In this document: positions 8,703 to 16,788 of the stretch, one piece after another
Position numbering within the stretch: the first letter of the stretch is position 1
How the letters are laid out: the number at the start of each line of letters is the position of its first letter
Assembly: GCF_035610345.1 (NCBI RefSeq)
Contig: NZ_CP141213.1
Span: 1,240,001-1,304,000 of the forward strand
Length of the DNA: 64,000 bases
Source: Sinorhizobium meliloti
GTDB taxonomy: Bacteria > Pseudomonadota > Alphaproteobacteria > Rhizobiales > Rhizobiaceae
Direction of reading: 5' to 3'
The notes under the pieces: model-generated
Seen by the model: the letters and a program-made list of their open reading frames with translations, nothing else
What the model was told of the DNA's origin: nothing
Databases searched by the model: none
Position numbers and translations under genes: made by a program

Positions 8703-10196
8703 CTACTCCACCTGATGTGCCATGGCGGCAAAGAGCGCAGCCTCGCTCAATTCCTTGCGCGGCAGCACGGCGACCGAGGTTCCGTCGCTAAGCACGGTTA
8801 CCCGGTCGGCCGCCGCGAGCAATTCCTCGAGTTCGGACGAAATCATCAGCACGCCGAGGCCCTCGTCGGCGAGCCGGCGCAGGAGGCGGAGGATTTCCGA
8901 TTTGGCGCCGATATCGATGCCGCGGGTCGGCTCGTCGACGATCAGGAGCTTGGGATCGGTACAGAGCCACCGGCCGAGCAGGACTTTCTGCTGATTGCCG
9001 CCGGAAAGTTCCTTGATAGGTTGGTCCGGCGAGGTGCATTTGATGCCCAGCGCCGCGATGTAGCGAACGACGATTTCATCCTGGCGCGTGCGATCGACGA
9101 TACCGGCGCGGGCGAGCTTCGGCAGAAGCGCGAGCGTCATGTTTTCGCGAATACTCATATCGGGAATGATGCCGTCGACCTTCCGGTCCTCGGCGACGAG
9201 CCCGATGCCGTCGGCAATTGCGTCCGCGGGCTGGCGATAGGAGCGGGCTTCGCCATCGTAGCGAATTTCGCCGCGCTGCAGCCGCTCGGCGCCGAAAATC
9301 AGGTTGGCCGTTTCGGTTCGGCCGGAGCCGAGCAAGCCGGCAAGCCCGGAGATCTCGCCTTCGCGCACCGTGAGGCTCACGTCCCGCACGCGGACGCCGG
9401 CGCCCGCATTCCGGACCGATAGCCGCACCGGTCGCTGTGCGCCCTCGTCGGCGTCCTTGGCGATCGCTTCGAAGGCCGCGAGTTCTTTGCCCAGCATATG
9501 GCGCACCAGTGCGAGCTTCGGCATGTCCGCCATTGCGGCCGTCGCCACGGTCTTGCCGTCACGCATGATGGTGACCCTGTCGCAGATCCGGTAGAGCTCG
9601 TCGAGACGATGGCCGATGAAGACGACCGAGACGCCGCCGCGTTTGAGCGTCCTTATGGTGTCGAAAAGGATGCCGACTTCCCGCTCGTCGAGGGAAGAGG
9701 TCGGTTCGTCCATGATGACGAGCCGTGCCTTCTGTGTCACGGCGCGCGCGATGGCAACCATCTGCCGGGTAGCGGCGCTGAAGCCGGCGACAGGTTGATC
9801 GACGTCGATCTCCAGATTGAAGGTCCGCAGCACGTCGGCGGCGCCTTGTCGCATCGCGGCCCGGTCGATCATGCCGAAGCGGCGGGGTTCGCGCGACAGA
9901 TAGATGTTTTCGGCGACGGAGCGCTGCGGGGCGAGGTTGATCTCCTGGTAGATCGTCGCAATGCCTCGGGCCTGGCTCTCCGCCGGCATGCTGAAGGATA
10001 CGTCCTCTCCCGCAAAGACGACCGTACCCTCGTCGCGCCGGTACGCGCCGGTCAATATCTTGATGAGCGTCGACTTGCCCGCGCCGTTCTGCCCGACGAG
10101 TGCCATCACCTCGGCTTCGCCGACTTCGAGAGAAGCCGCGCGGAGCGCCGGAATGCCGTTGAACGACTTGCAGATGCCCTGCATGGACAGAAGCAT
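8703..10196 (-). CDS. Sugar ABC transporter ATP-binding protein (RbsA/YtfR type, two ATPase domains)
   Basis: A 497-residue fusion of two ABC ATPase domains, the normal size for the RbsA/MglA/YtfR group. N-terminal domain: Walker A GQNGAGKSTLIKILTG (about residues 35-50), signature FSAATRQMVAIARAV, Walker B RLVIMDEPTSSLD. C-terminal domain: degenerate Walker A (GLLGSGRTETANLIFG), signature ELSGGNQQKVLLGRWL, Walker B KLLIVDEPTRGIDIGAKSEI. The first domain's signature is FSAA rather than LSVG; this variation is common in the group. It has a good ribosome-binding site (GGGAGGACTT before ATG). It powers uptake by the two downstream permeases. Confidence 0.93.
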   Translation of the reverse strand: MLLSMQGICKSFNGIPALRAASLEVGEAEVMALVGQNGAGKSTLIKILTGAYRRDEGTVVFAGEDVSFSMPAESQARGIATIYQEINLAPQRSVAENIYLSREPRRFGMIDRAAMRQGAADVLRTFNLEIDVDQPVAGFSAATRQMVAIARAVTQKARLVIMDEPTSSLDEREVGILFDTIRTLKRGGVSVVFIGHRLDELYRICDRVTIMRDGKTVATAAMADMPKLALVRHMLGKELAAFEAIAKDADEGAQRPVRLSVRNAGAGVRVRDVSLTVREGEISGLAGLLGSGRTETANLIFGAERLQRGEIRYDGEARSYRQPADAIADGIGLVAEDRKVDGIIPDMSIRENMTLALLPKLARAGIVDRTRQDEIVVRYIAALGIKCTSPDQPIKELSGGNQQKVLLGRWLCTDPKLLIVDEPTRGIDIGAKSEILRLLRRLADEGLGVLMISSELEELLAAADRVTVLSDGTSVAVLPRKELSEAALFAAMAHQVE

Positions 10197-10253
10197 AAGT
10201 CCTCCCGATGCCGATCTGTCTATATCGCGGCCGATTTCGCAGCGATTGCGGAC

Positions 10254-10293
10254 TTCGCCGGCCGGCCGGAGCGATCCGGCCGGCCGGCGAAGG
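10254..10293 (-). repeat. Long perfect hairpin between binding-protein and ATPase genes
   Basis: Eighteen bases (10254-10271, CTTCGCCGGCCGGCCGGA) pair perfectly with 10276-10293 around the loop GCGA. The hairpin begins just after the stop of the binding-protein gene and lies 58 bases before the ATPase start. There is no T-run after it on the minus strand, so it is more likely an RNA-stabilising or partially terminating element that keeps binding-protein mRNA in excess than a full terminator. Confidence 0.75.
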
Positions 10294-10296
10294 ATG

Positions 10297-11280
10297 TCAG
10301 TAGGCGTTGGCGAGTTCGGCAGCCGCGTTTGACGCGTCGTAGAACTTGTCCTCGTTTATGACCGTGGGGTCGATCTTCTCGCCCTTGGCATAGCGCAGCA
10401 TCGTCTCGAAGGCCTTGGGCCCGAAGCGCGGATTGCACTCGACCACCGCGGCGATCTTTCCGTCGATGACCGCCTGCACCGCTTCCTTGCCGCCGTCGAT
10501 CGACAAGACCAGCACGTCCTTGCCCGGGACCTTGCCCGCCGCCTCTATTGCGGCAATGGCACCGATCGCCATCTCGTCGTTATGGGCATAGACGATGTCG
10601 GCATCCGGATGCGCCTGCAACAGGGCTTCGGCGACCTGCCGGCCCTTGTCGCGTGCGAAATCGCCCGACTGCGAAGCGACGATCTCGAAGCCGCCTGCCG
10701 CCTTGATCGTCTCGTCGAAACCTTTCTTCCGGTCGTTGGCCGGCGACGAGCCGGTCGTACCCTCGAGCTCGATGATCTTCGATTTGCCGTTGGCATTCTT
10801 GACGAGCCACTCGGCGATGCGCCTGCCCTCTTCGATGAAATCCGAGCCGATGAAGGTCACGTAGTCCTCGCCGGCCTTGGCAAGCGACGGATCGACGCTG
10901 CGGTCGAGCAGGATGACGGGAATGCCGGCCTTCTTGGCGGCCATGACGGCGGGGATCAACGGCTTCTCTTCGCGCGGCGCCAGGAAGATCAGGTCCACGC
11001 CTTGGGCGATCATCGAGTTGACGTCGGCCACCTGCTTGGCCGCGGACCCGGCGGCGTCCGTGTAGACGAGCTGATGGCCGAGCTTCTCGGCCTCGGCTTT
11101 CATGCTGTTTGTCTGGGCGATGCGCCAGGGATTGTTGGATTCCGTTTGCGCGAAACCGACCTTATAGGTCTCCTTCTGCGCCAGTTTGGGCAGTTCCGCG
11201 AAAGCGACGGTGCCGGCGACGGCGATTGCGCCGGCCGCCGTGGCCGCAAGCATGAACGCGCGACGTGAAATCCTGTTCAT
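10297..11280 (-). CDS. Periplasmic sugar-binding protein (YtfQ/RbsB family)
   Basis: A 327-residue class-B periplasmic binding protein. Residues 1-28 form an export signal with a twin-arginine look (ISRRAFMLAATAAGAIAVAG) ending at AFA. The mature part starts with the typical KVGFAQTESNNPWRIAQTNS and has the hinge and ligand-loop motifs DLIFLAPREEKPLIPAV, IPVILLDRSVD, ELEGTTGSSPANDRKKGF and DIVYAHNDEMAIGAI. These loops closely resemble YtfQ, which binds galactofuranose, so a furanose or related pectic sugar is the best guess. It is the first gene of the operon and lies under the two LacI-type operators at 11359-11395. Confidence 0.9.
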   Translation of the reverse strand: MNRISRRAFMLAATAAGAIAVAGTVAFAELPKLAQKETYKVGFAQTESNNPWRIAQTNSMKAEAEKLGHQLVYTDAAGSAAKQVADVNSMIAQGVDLIFLAPREEKPLIPAVMAAKKAGIPVILLDRSVDPSLAKAGEDYVTFIGSDFIEEGRRIAEWLVKNANGKSKIIELEGTTGSSPANDRKKGFDETIKAAGGFEIVASQSGDFARDKGRQVAEALLQAHPDADIVYAHNDEMAIGAIAAIEAAGKVPGKDVLVLSIDGGKEAVQAVIDGKIAAVVECNPRFGPKAFETMLRYAKGEKIDPTVINEDKFYDASNAAAELANAY

Positions 11281-11358
11281 CGTGTTCTCTCCTCCCGGTT
11301 TGCCGGTACTCCTCTACCGGCTGCGAGCAACTTTATGCTTCACATGGGAAAACCTTGC

Positions 11359-11395
11359 GCTAATATTATTAGCAGTCAAGGCTAAAGTTATTAGC
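11359..11395. promoter_or_regulatory. Two LacI-type operators between importer operon and its regulator
   Basis: GCTAATATTATTAGC (11359-11373) is a perfect palindrome, and GCTAAAGTTATTAGC (11381-11395) is a close second copy. Their centres are 22 bases apart, about two helical turns. Between them, on the minus strand, is CTTGAC (11380-11375), a plausible -35 box reading toward the binding-protein gene. This layout fits cooperative repression by the LacI protein encoded at 11444, with autoregulation. Confidence 0.72.
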
Positions 11396-11443
11396 ACATG
11401 CACAAATTGAATGCGGCGTTGCAGCGCCGGACTGGGGAACGAA

Positions 11444-12556
11444 ATGGCAAAGGGCAATGGGGGCGGTGCGTCGACTAAGGAAGCGGGCGGCGGCCGGCCG
11501 ACCATGACCGACGTGGCGCGTATCGCCGGCGTCTCGCAATCGAGCGTTTCCCTCGTTCTGAATGAAATGTCCGGAGCCCGCATCTCGGCCGAAACAAGGG
11601 CGCGCGTGCGGGAAGCAGCGCGAAAGATCGGGTACAGGCTGCCGAATACCCGGCAGGATCTCGCCCGTGCTCCCGCGATCGAAAAGGATACGATAGCCTT
11701 CATAGTAGACGAGATATCGACGAGTCCGCACCCGGTGGTCAGCCTCGACGGAATTCGCGACTACGCCTTCGAACAGGGCCTGCTCGTTTCCGCGCACGCG
11801 ACCCGTTCCAACCCCGACCTTGAGAGCGCCGTGCTGCGCGCTGTATTGCGCGATCCGGCAATCGCTGGAGTGATTTATGCGACGATCTTCACACGAAAGG
11901 TGAGCGTTCCGCGCGAACTGGCGAACATTCCGACGATTCTGCTGAACTGCTATGCCGAGCCGCGCCAGCACCTGGCGATCGTACCCGGAGAGGTCGCCGG
12001 AGGCTTCGCGGCGACGGCGCATCTGACTTCTCTCGGACACCGGCGTATCGGCTTCATCAACGGCGAACCGTGGATGGATGCCGCAATCGATCGGCTCAAA
12101 GGCTACAAGCAGGCGCTGGCCACCGCCGATATCGCCTATGACGAATCCCTGGTGCGCAATGGCGACTGGCTGCCCTTGCGCGGCTACGAGGCTGCACTCG
12201 AGCTGCTTGCCATCGACAATCCGCCGACCGCCATCTTCTGCGGCAACGACCTGATGGCGATCGGGGCGCTCGAGGCAGCTTCGGAACGCGGGCTTCGCGT
12301 GCCGCAGGACCTGTCGGTAATGGGTTACGACGACCAGGAACTCGCCCGCTACACGCATCCGCCGCTTTCGACGCTGGTGCTGCCGAACTATGAAATGGGT
12401 CAGAAGGCGGCGGAAATGCTGATCGACATGGCGATACACGGAAAGAACCCGCGCCCGATGACGATCAAGGTGGATGGCCCTCTGGTAGAACGGGGAACGA
12501 CGGCAGCCATCCCCGAGAGGATGACTGGACGTGCTCTTGCCTTGCGCGAGGGGTGA
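11444..12556 (+). CDS. LacI family transcriptional regulator of the importer operon
   Basis: A 370-residue LacI/GalR regulator. I start it at the ATG at 11444 (MAKGNGGGAS), with GGGGAA 6 bases upstream. After a glycine-rich tail the helix-turn-helix and hinge helix are at residues 21-75 (TMTDVARIAGVSQSSVSLVL, then ISAETRARVREAARKIGYRL). The rest is a periplasmic-binding-protein-like effector domain (FINGEPWMDAAIDRLKGYKQ, TAIFCGNDLMAIGALEAASE, VPQDLSVMGYDDQELARYTH). It is divergent from the ABC operon across a region with two palindromic sites, so it most likely represses that operon until the sugar binds. It converges on kdgF. Confidence 0.92.
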   Translation: MAKGNGGGASTKEAGGGRPTMTDVARIAGVSQSSVSLVLNEMSGARISAETRARVREAARKIGYRLPNTRQDLARAPAIEKDTIAFIVDEISTSPHPVVSLDGIRDYAFEQGLLVSAHATRSNPDLESAVLRAVLRDPAIAGVIYATIFTRKVSVPRELANIPTILLNCYAEPRQHLAIVPGEVAGGFAATAHLTSLGHRRIGFINGEPWMDAAIDRLKGYKQALATADIAYDESLVRNGDWLPLRGYEAALELLAIDNPPTAIFCGNDLMAIGALEAASERGLRVPQDLSVMGYDDQELARYTHPPLSTLVLPNYEMGQKAAEMLIDMAIHGKNPRPMTIKVDGPLVERGTTAAIPERMTGRALALREG

Positions 12557-12654
12557 GCGGCGTCGAACCGGAATGCCCGACGCAGGTGGGACGCGACGGC
12601 TTCAAGTCTTGCAGCTGCGCGGTTGCAGACGGAAAACCGCTTCCTTGAACTGCT

Positions 12655-12990
12655 CTATTTCAGGAAATCGGCGCGGTGCGGCGTGAAGCTGTCGATCAGC
12701 CGGCCGGCCTCCAGCGCCTTTACGCCATGGACCACGCCCGACGGAGCAATGAAACTGTCGCCGGTCGAAAGAACCTGCGTGTGCTCGCCGACGGTGACTT
12801 CGAACCTGCCCTCTGCGATATAGCTTCCCTGCACATGAGGGTGTGAGTGGAGTGCGCCGATTCCGCCTTTCTCGAAGGCGAATTCGACCAGCATCAGCTC
12901 GTCGGTATGCAGGATCACCCGGCGCCGATTGCCCTGTCCGAGCTCTGTCCATTCGCCGTCGTCGCCACGGGCAAAAAGTTTCGTGTCCAT
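12655..12990 (-). CDS. kdgF: KdgF-like cupin, unsaturated-uronate ring opening
   Basis: A 111-residue single-domain cupin. Metal ligands are in ALHSHPHVQGSYIAEGRFEV (two His, then a Gln/Glu region) and a third His in APSGVVHGVKALE. Size, motifs and position next to kduD and kduI match KdgF, which converts the 4,5-unsaturated galacturonate released from pectin oligomers into the linear keto form used by KduI. AGGAGAAAACG precedes the ATG, and the gene begins 9 bases after the kduD stop. It is the last gene of the uronate operon. Confidence 0.85.
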   Translation of the reverse strand: MDTKLFARGDDGEWTELGQGNRRRVILHTDELMLVEFAFEKGGIGALHSHPHVQGSYIAEGRFEVTVGEHTQVLSTGDSFIAPSGVVHGVKALEAGRLIDSFTPHRADFLK

Positions 12991-12999
12991 CGTTTTCTC

Positions 13000-13764
13000 C
13001 TATCTGGCGAGCCAGCCGCCGTCGACCGGAACGACGGCGCCATGCATGTAGTCGGAGGCCGGTGCAAGCAGGAAGACCGCCGCATCGCCTATATCGTCCG
13101 GCGTGCCCCAGCGCCCGGCAGGGATACGTTCCAGGATGGAGGCGCTGCGCTTTTCGTCGGCGCGCAGAGCTTCCGTGTTGTTGGTGACGACGTAGCCGGG
13201 GGCCACGGCATTCACATTGATGCCCTTGGCAGCCCATTCGCATGCCAGCAGTCGGGTGATGCCGAGGGCTCCGTGTTTGGACGCGGTATAGGAAGCGACG
13301 CGGATGCCGCCCTGAAATGACAGCAGCGAAGCGATGTTGACGATCTTGCCGCGGCTTTCCTCTGCAATGACCCGGCGGCCGAAGGCCTGACTGAGGAAGA
13401 ACAGCGAACGCAGATTGATATCGATGACATCATCCCAGTCGGCCTCGGTGAAATCCACCGCGTCGGCGCGACGGATTATCCCCGCATTGTTGACCAGGCC
13501 CTGCAGAGCGCCATGCTCGTTCCACAACCCGTCGATGAGGGAGCGGGTGGCTTCGCGATCGCCAAGATCGGCATGGGCCGCAATGAAAGTTCCGCCGGCG
13601 TCGGTGACCTTCTTTTCGGTCTCGTCCATGGCGGAGCGGCCCACGCCGATAACCGTGCCGCCCGCCCTCGCGATCGACACCGCGATACCCTGTCCGATCC
13701 CGGTATTGGCACCGGTGACGACGACACGGCGGCCGGCCAGGCTGAAGCGCGACGGTACGCTCAT
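13000..13764 (-). CDS. kduD: 2-dehydro-3-deoxy-D-gluconate 5-dehydrogenase (KduD)
   Basis: A 254-residue classical short-chain dehydrogenase. NAD-binding motif VVVTGANTGIGQGIAVSIAR (residues 13-32), NNAG at about 91-94 (LVNNAGIIRRADAVDF), catalytic Ser in IVNIASLLSFQGG and the pair YTASKHGALG. The combination NNAGIIRR and ASLLSFQGGIRVASYTASKH is typical of KduD rather than other SDR families. It reduces 2,5-diketo-3-deoxygluconate (DKII) to KDG in pectin and hyaluronate breakdown. Its ATG overlaps the kduI stop (ATGA, 13761-13764), so the two are translationally coupled. Confidence 0.92.
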   Translation of the reverse strand: MSVPSRFSLAGRRVVVTGANTGIGQGIAVSIARAGGTVIGVGRSAMDETEKKVTDAGGTFIAAHADLGDREATRSLIDGLWNEHGALQGLVNNAGIIRRADAVDFTEADWDDVIDINLRSLFFLSQAFGRRVIAEESRGKIVNIASLLSFQGGIRVASYTASKHGALGITRLLACEWAAKGINVNAVAPGYVVTNNTEALRADEKRSASILERIPAGRWGTPDDIGDAAVFLLAPASDYMHGAVVPVDGGWLAR

Positions 13765-14609
13765 CGCAGCGTCTCCATCGCCACCATCTCCACATCGGTA
13801 TAGTCGACATTGTCGCCGGCCATGGCCCAGATGAAGGCGTAGTTTGCGGTTCCGCAGCCCGAATGGATCGACCAGGGCGGAGAAAGCACGGCCTCTTCCC
13901 TGGCCATCACGATGTGCCGGGTTTCGCTCGGCTCGCCCATGAGGTGCAGGACGCGGGCGCTGTCATCGAGGTCGAAATAGAGATACGCCTCCATTCGCCG
14001 GTCGTGCACGTGGCACGGCATTGTGTTCCAGACCGATCCCGGGGCAAGCTGCGTCATGCCGACGACCAACTGGCAGGTCTTCACCCCTTCGGGGTGGATG
14101 AACTGGAAGATCGAACGCTCGTTCGAGGTGGCCGCACTGCCGAGGTCTAGCCGTTTGGCGTCGCCGATGCGGATATGGCGCCTTGGCAGCGCCTGGTGAG
14201 CGGGCGCACTGAGCAGGTAGAATTTGGCGGGCGCGGCCGGGTCCTCGGACGAGAAGGTGAGCTCCTCTCCCATGCCTGCATAAGCCATGTCGCGCGGCTC
14301 GAGGCGGAAGCTTTCGCCATTCATCTCGATACGGCCGGGGCCGCCGATATTGACGGCGATGAGCTCGCGCCGCTCGAGAAAGCGCGCCGTACCCGTCGGA
14401 CGGATGGTTTCGAGAGCCAAGGGCTTGTCGACCGGCACGGCACCGCCGACGATCATGCGGTCGTAATGGCTATAGGTGAGCGAGATCCGCCCCTGCCGGA
14501 ACAGATCGCCAATGTGAAAATTCGCGCGCAGGGCATCGGTGTCCATGCGGGCTGCTGCTGCCGGGTCGACGGCGAAACGAATGGTGTAGTCGATATGGCT
14601 TGCGGTCAT
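13761..14609 (-). CDS. kduI: 5-keto-4-deoxyuronate isomerase (KduI)
   Basis: A 282-residue KduI. I use the ATG at 14609 (MTASHIDYTI); a GTG 27 bases upstream is possible but has a poorer context and would make the protein longer than usual. Family features: the N-terminal cupin half (RQGRISLTYSHYDRMIVGG, RPTGTARFLERRELIAVNIG) and the zinc site in the C-terminal half (WNTMPCHVHDRRMEAYLYFD, with the downstream His in SPPWSIHSGCGTANYAFIWA). It converts 5-keto-4-deoxyuronate (DKI) to DKII. It lies 133 bases downstream of gntR; that gap holds a repeat-like sequence. Confidence 0.94.
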   Translation of the reverse strand: MTASHIDYTIRFAVDPAAAARMDTDALRANFHIGDLFRQGRISLTYSHYDRMIVGGAVPVDKPLALETIRPTGTARFLERRELIAVNIGGPGRIEMNGESFRLEPRDMAYAGMGEELTFSSEDPAAPAKFYLLSAPAHQALPRRHIRIGDAKRLDLGSAATSNERSIFQFIHPEGVKTCQLVVGMTQLAPGSVWNTMPCHVHDRRMEAYLYFDLDDSARVLHLMGEPSETRHIVMAREEAVLSPPWSIHSGCGTANYAFIWAMAGDNVDYTDVEMVAMETLR

Positions 14610-14624
14610 CGGCTCACGGTCCTC

Positions 14625-14722
14625 GGATTGGGGCACTTCCAGGAAAAATGTGTAACGGTTTGCGTCCAGGAGTGCGTCGTTTCAAAGTGTTGAAGCGTTC
14701 CGCTGCTTCGATAGGCAGCGAA
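14625..14722. repeat. Possible RIME-like intergenic repeat
   Basis: The gap between gntR and kduI contains TTCCAGGAAAAATGTGTAAC, then GCGTCCAGGAGTGCGTC, then an inverted pair (GAAGCGTTCCGCTGC against GCAGCGAAAACGC). This resembles the short palindromic repeats scattered between rhizobial genes. Its extent is approximate. Whether it carries a promoter for kduI is unclear. Confidence 0.35.
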
Positions 14723-14742
14723 AACGCTCTGGAGATGGGCAA

Positions 14743-15492
14743 TCAGACGCCACGCTTGGCGGCGTCCCAGGCGGCCTGCTGTCCGCTCAACCGGACACGG
14801 TAGCGTTCCTGGCTCGCGGTCAGATGGGCGCGCATGGCCGCGCGGGCAGCTTCCGGATCGCTTTCGGAAATCGCCTTCAGGATCGCCAGATGCTCGCGCT
14901 GGAGGCTTTCCTGATATGCGCGAGAAAGCACGCTTTCCGTCCCCCAGGGGGAGGCGACGTCGCAAGGGATGGCCCGCAGACCCAACGCATCGAGAACCTC
15001 CACGTAATAGGGATTGTTGGTCGCGGCCGCGATCGCCCGGTGGAAGGCAAAGTCGCTCTTTCCGGTTGCCTCGCCGCGCTCGAGCAGGCGATCGAATTCG
15101 AAGAAGGCCTCCTGGATCTGGGCCTCCTGGGCGCCATTGCGCCGAAGCGCTGCCAGACCCGCGCTCTCGATCTCGAGCCCCATCCGCACCTCGATGACGT
15201 TGAGCGCATGGGAGATCTTGTTGCCGACGTCGAGGCTGATCGAGCCGAAGGCAAGCGTCGGGTGGTCCATGACGAAAACCCCGGCACCCTGCCGCGGCTC
15301 CACGAGGCCGTCCGCGGCAAGGGTTGCGATCGCTTCGCGCACCACCGTGCGGCTGACGCCGAAGAACTCGCTCATCCGGCTCTCCGTCGGCAGCTTCTGC
15401 CCGGGCTGTATTTCGCCCTTCAGAACCTGCTCCCTTATTGCGTTCGCGACGCGTTCGGAAAGCTTCGGTTTGCGTTCGGTCAGAAGGTCCAT
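14743..15492 (-). CDS. GntR family regulator (FadR/UxuR-like, FCD domain)
   Basis: A 249-residue GntR regulator starting at the ATG at 15492 (MDLLTERKPK), 8 bases after the dctM stop. The winged helix is at residues 5-75 (VANAIREQVLKGEIQPGQKL, then SEFFGVSRTVVREAI and GLVEPRQGAGVFV). The C-terminal FCD domain has the expected helical pattern, with metal/ligand-type residues in DFAFHRAIAAATNNPYYVEV and REHLAILKAISESDPEAARA. Its place inside the uxaC-TRAP-kdu operon points to sensing a uronate or keto-deoxyuronate and repressing this operon, as UxuR, ExuR or KdgR do elsewhere. A GntR-sized palindrome lies upstream of uxaC (20032-20056). Confidence 0.88.
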   Translation of the reverse strand: MDLLTERKPKLSERVANAIREQVLKGEIQPGQKLPTESRMSEFFGVSRTVVREAIATLAADGLVEPRQGAGVFVMDHPTLAFGSISLDVGNKISHALNVIEVRMGLEIESAGLAALRRNGAQEAQIQEAFFEFDRLLERGEATGKSDFAFHRAIAAATNNPYYVEVLDALGLRAIPCDVASPWGTESVLSRAYQESLQREHLAILKAISESDPEAARAAMRAHLTASQERYRVRLSGQQAAWDAAKRGV

Positions 15493-15500
15493 GCGGTTTG

Positions 15501-16784
15501 TCACCCTTTGAAGACGGCCGGCAGCCATAGCGAAAGGGCCGGAACATAGGTGACGAGCCCGAGCACGATCAACCCCGCCAGGTAGAACGGCCATATGCTG
15601 CGCATCGCCTGCCAGACGGAAATTTTCCCGACTGCACAGGCGACGAACTGCACGGCGCCCACCGGCGGCGTATTGAGGCCGATGCCGAAGTTCAGGATCA
15701 TGATGACGCCGAAATGAACCGGGTCGACGCCGTAGGCCATGGCGACGGGCAGGAAGATCGGGGTGCAGATGATGATGGTCGGGCCCATGTCCATGAAGGT
15801 GCCGAGGAACAGCATCAGGACGTTGAGCAACAGGAGTATGATGATCGGATTTTCCGAGATCGTGTTCATCCAGTCGATCAGCGCTGCGGGCACTCTGAGG
15901 AAGGCCATCAGCCAGGAGAAGGCGGCCGCCATGCCGATGATGAGCAGGACCATGGCCGTCGTGCGCACGGCCGCGAAGGTTGCCTGGACGAAATCCTGCC
16001 AGGTCATCTGCCGGTACACGAAGACGGTCACCGCGAGTGCATAGAGGACGGCGATGCAGGAACTCTCGGTCGCGGTGAACACGCCCGAACGTACGCCCCC
16101 GAAGATGATGCCGATGAGCAGGAGGCCGGGCGTCGAAACCAGCAGATAGCGCCCGACCCGGGCGAACCCGGGAAAGACCTCCGTCGGATAGCCGCGCCGG
16201 CGTGCAACGAAATAGGCGGTAGTCATCAGTGCGGCAGCGTAAAGGAGGCCGGGAAGGATGCCGGCGGTGAAGAGATCGGCGATCGAGATCTTTCCGCCTG
16301 CCGAGATCGAGTAGATGATCATGTTGTGCGAAGGCGGCAGCATCAGCGCGATCAGGGCCGCCATGGAGGTGACATTGACGGCGTAGTCCGCGCCGTAACC
16401 GCGCTGCTTCATCTGCGGGATCATCAGCCCGCCCACAGCCGCGGCTTCCGCCACGGCCGATCCTGAAATGCCGCCGAACAGCGTTGCGGTGACGATGTTG
16501 ACCTGACCGAGCCCGCCCCGGATGTGCCCGACCAGCGAGGCCGCGAAGGCGACGATCTTCTGGGCGATTCCGCCACGCACCATCAGATCGCCGGCATAGA
16601 TGAAGAATGGAATGGCAAGCAGCGAAAACACGCTCATGCCGGAATTGAGCCGCTGAAAGATCACCAGCGGCGGCAGCCCCAGATAGAGAACCGTCGCGAA
16701 GGACGCGACGCCGAGGCAGAAGGCGATCGGCGTGCCGATCAGCATCAGCAGCGTGAACACGCCGAAGAGGATCATCATGTCCAT
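15501..16784 (-). CDS. dctM: TRAP transporter large permease (DctM family)
   Basis: A 427-residue, very hydrophobic protein with about a dozen membrane segments, the usual DctM length. Recognisable family stretches: TPIAFCLGVASFATVLYLGL at the N-terminus, FGGISGSAVAEAAAVGGLMI (about residues 105-125), ALMLPPSHNMIIYSISAGGK and FGVGLNTPP-like FGIGLNTPPVGAVQFVACAV near the C-terminus. It moves the substrate captured by the DctP protein, driven by the sodium or proton gradient. Only 4 bases separate it from dctQ. Context suggests galacturonate, glucuronate or unsaturated oligouronides as substrate. Confidence 0.93.
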   Translation of the reverse strand: MDMMILFGVFTLLMLIGTPIAFCLGVASFATVLYLGLPPLVIFQRLNSGMSVFSLLAIPFFIYAGDLMVRGGIAQKIVAFAASLVGHIRGGLGQVNIVTATLFGGISGSAVAEAAAVGGLMIPQMKQRGYGADYAVNVTSMAALIALMLPPSHNMIIYSISAGGKISIADLFTAGILPGLLYAAALMTTAYFVARRRGYPTEVFPGFARVGRYLLVSTPGLLLIGIIFGGVRSGVFTATESSCIAVLYALAVTVFVYRQMTWQDFVQATFAAVRTTAMVLLIIGMAAAFSWLMAFLRVPAALIDWMNTISENPIIILLLLNVLMLFLGTFMDMGPTIIICTPIFLPVAMAYGVDPVHFGVIMILNFGIGLNTPPVGAVQFVACAVGKISVWQAMRSIWPFYLAGLIVLGLVTYVPALSLWLPAVFKG

Positions 16785-16788
16785 CGGG

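Noticed and set aside
10254..10293. Rho-independent terminator
   Set aside because: The stem is long and perfect but no T-run follows on the transcribed strand, and the operon continues 58 bases later.
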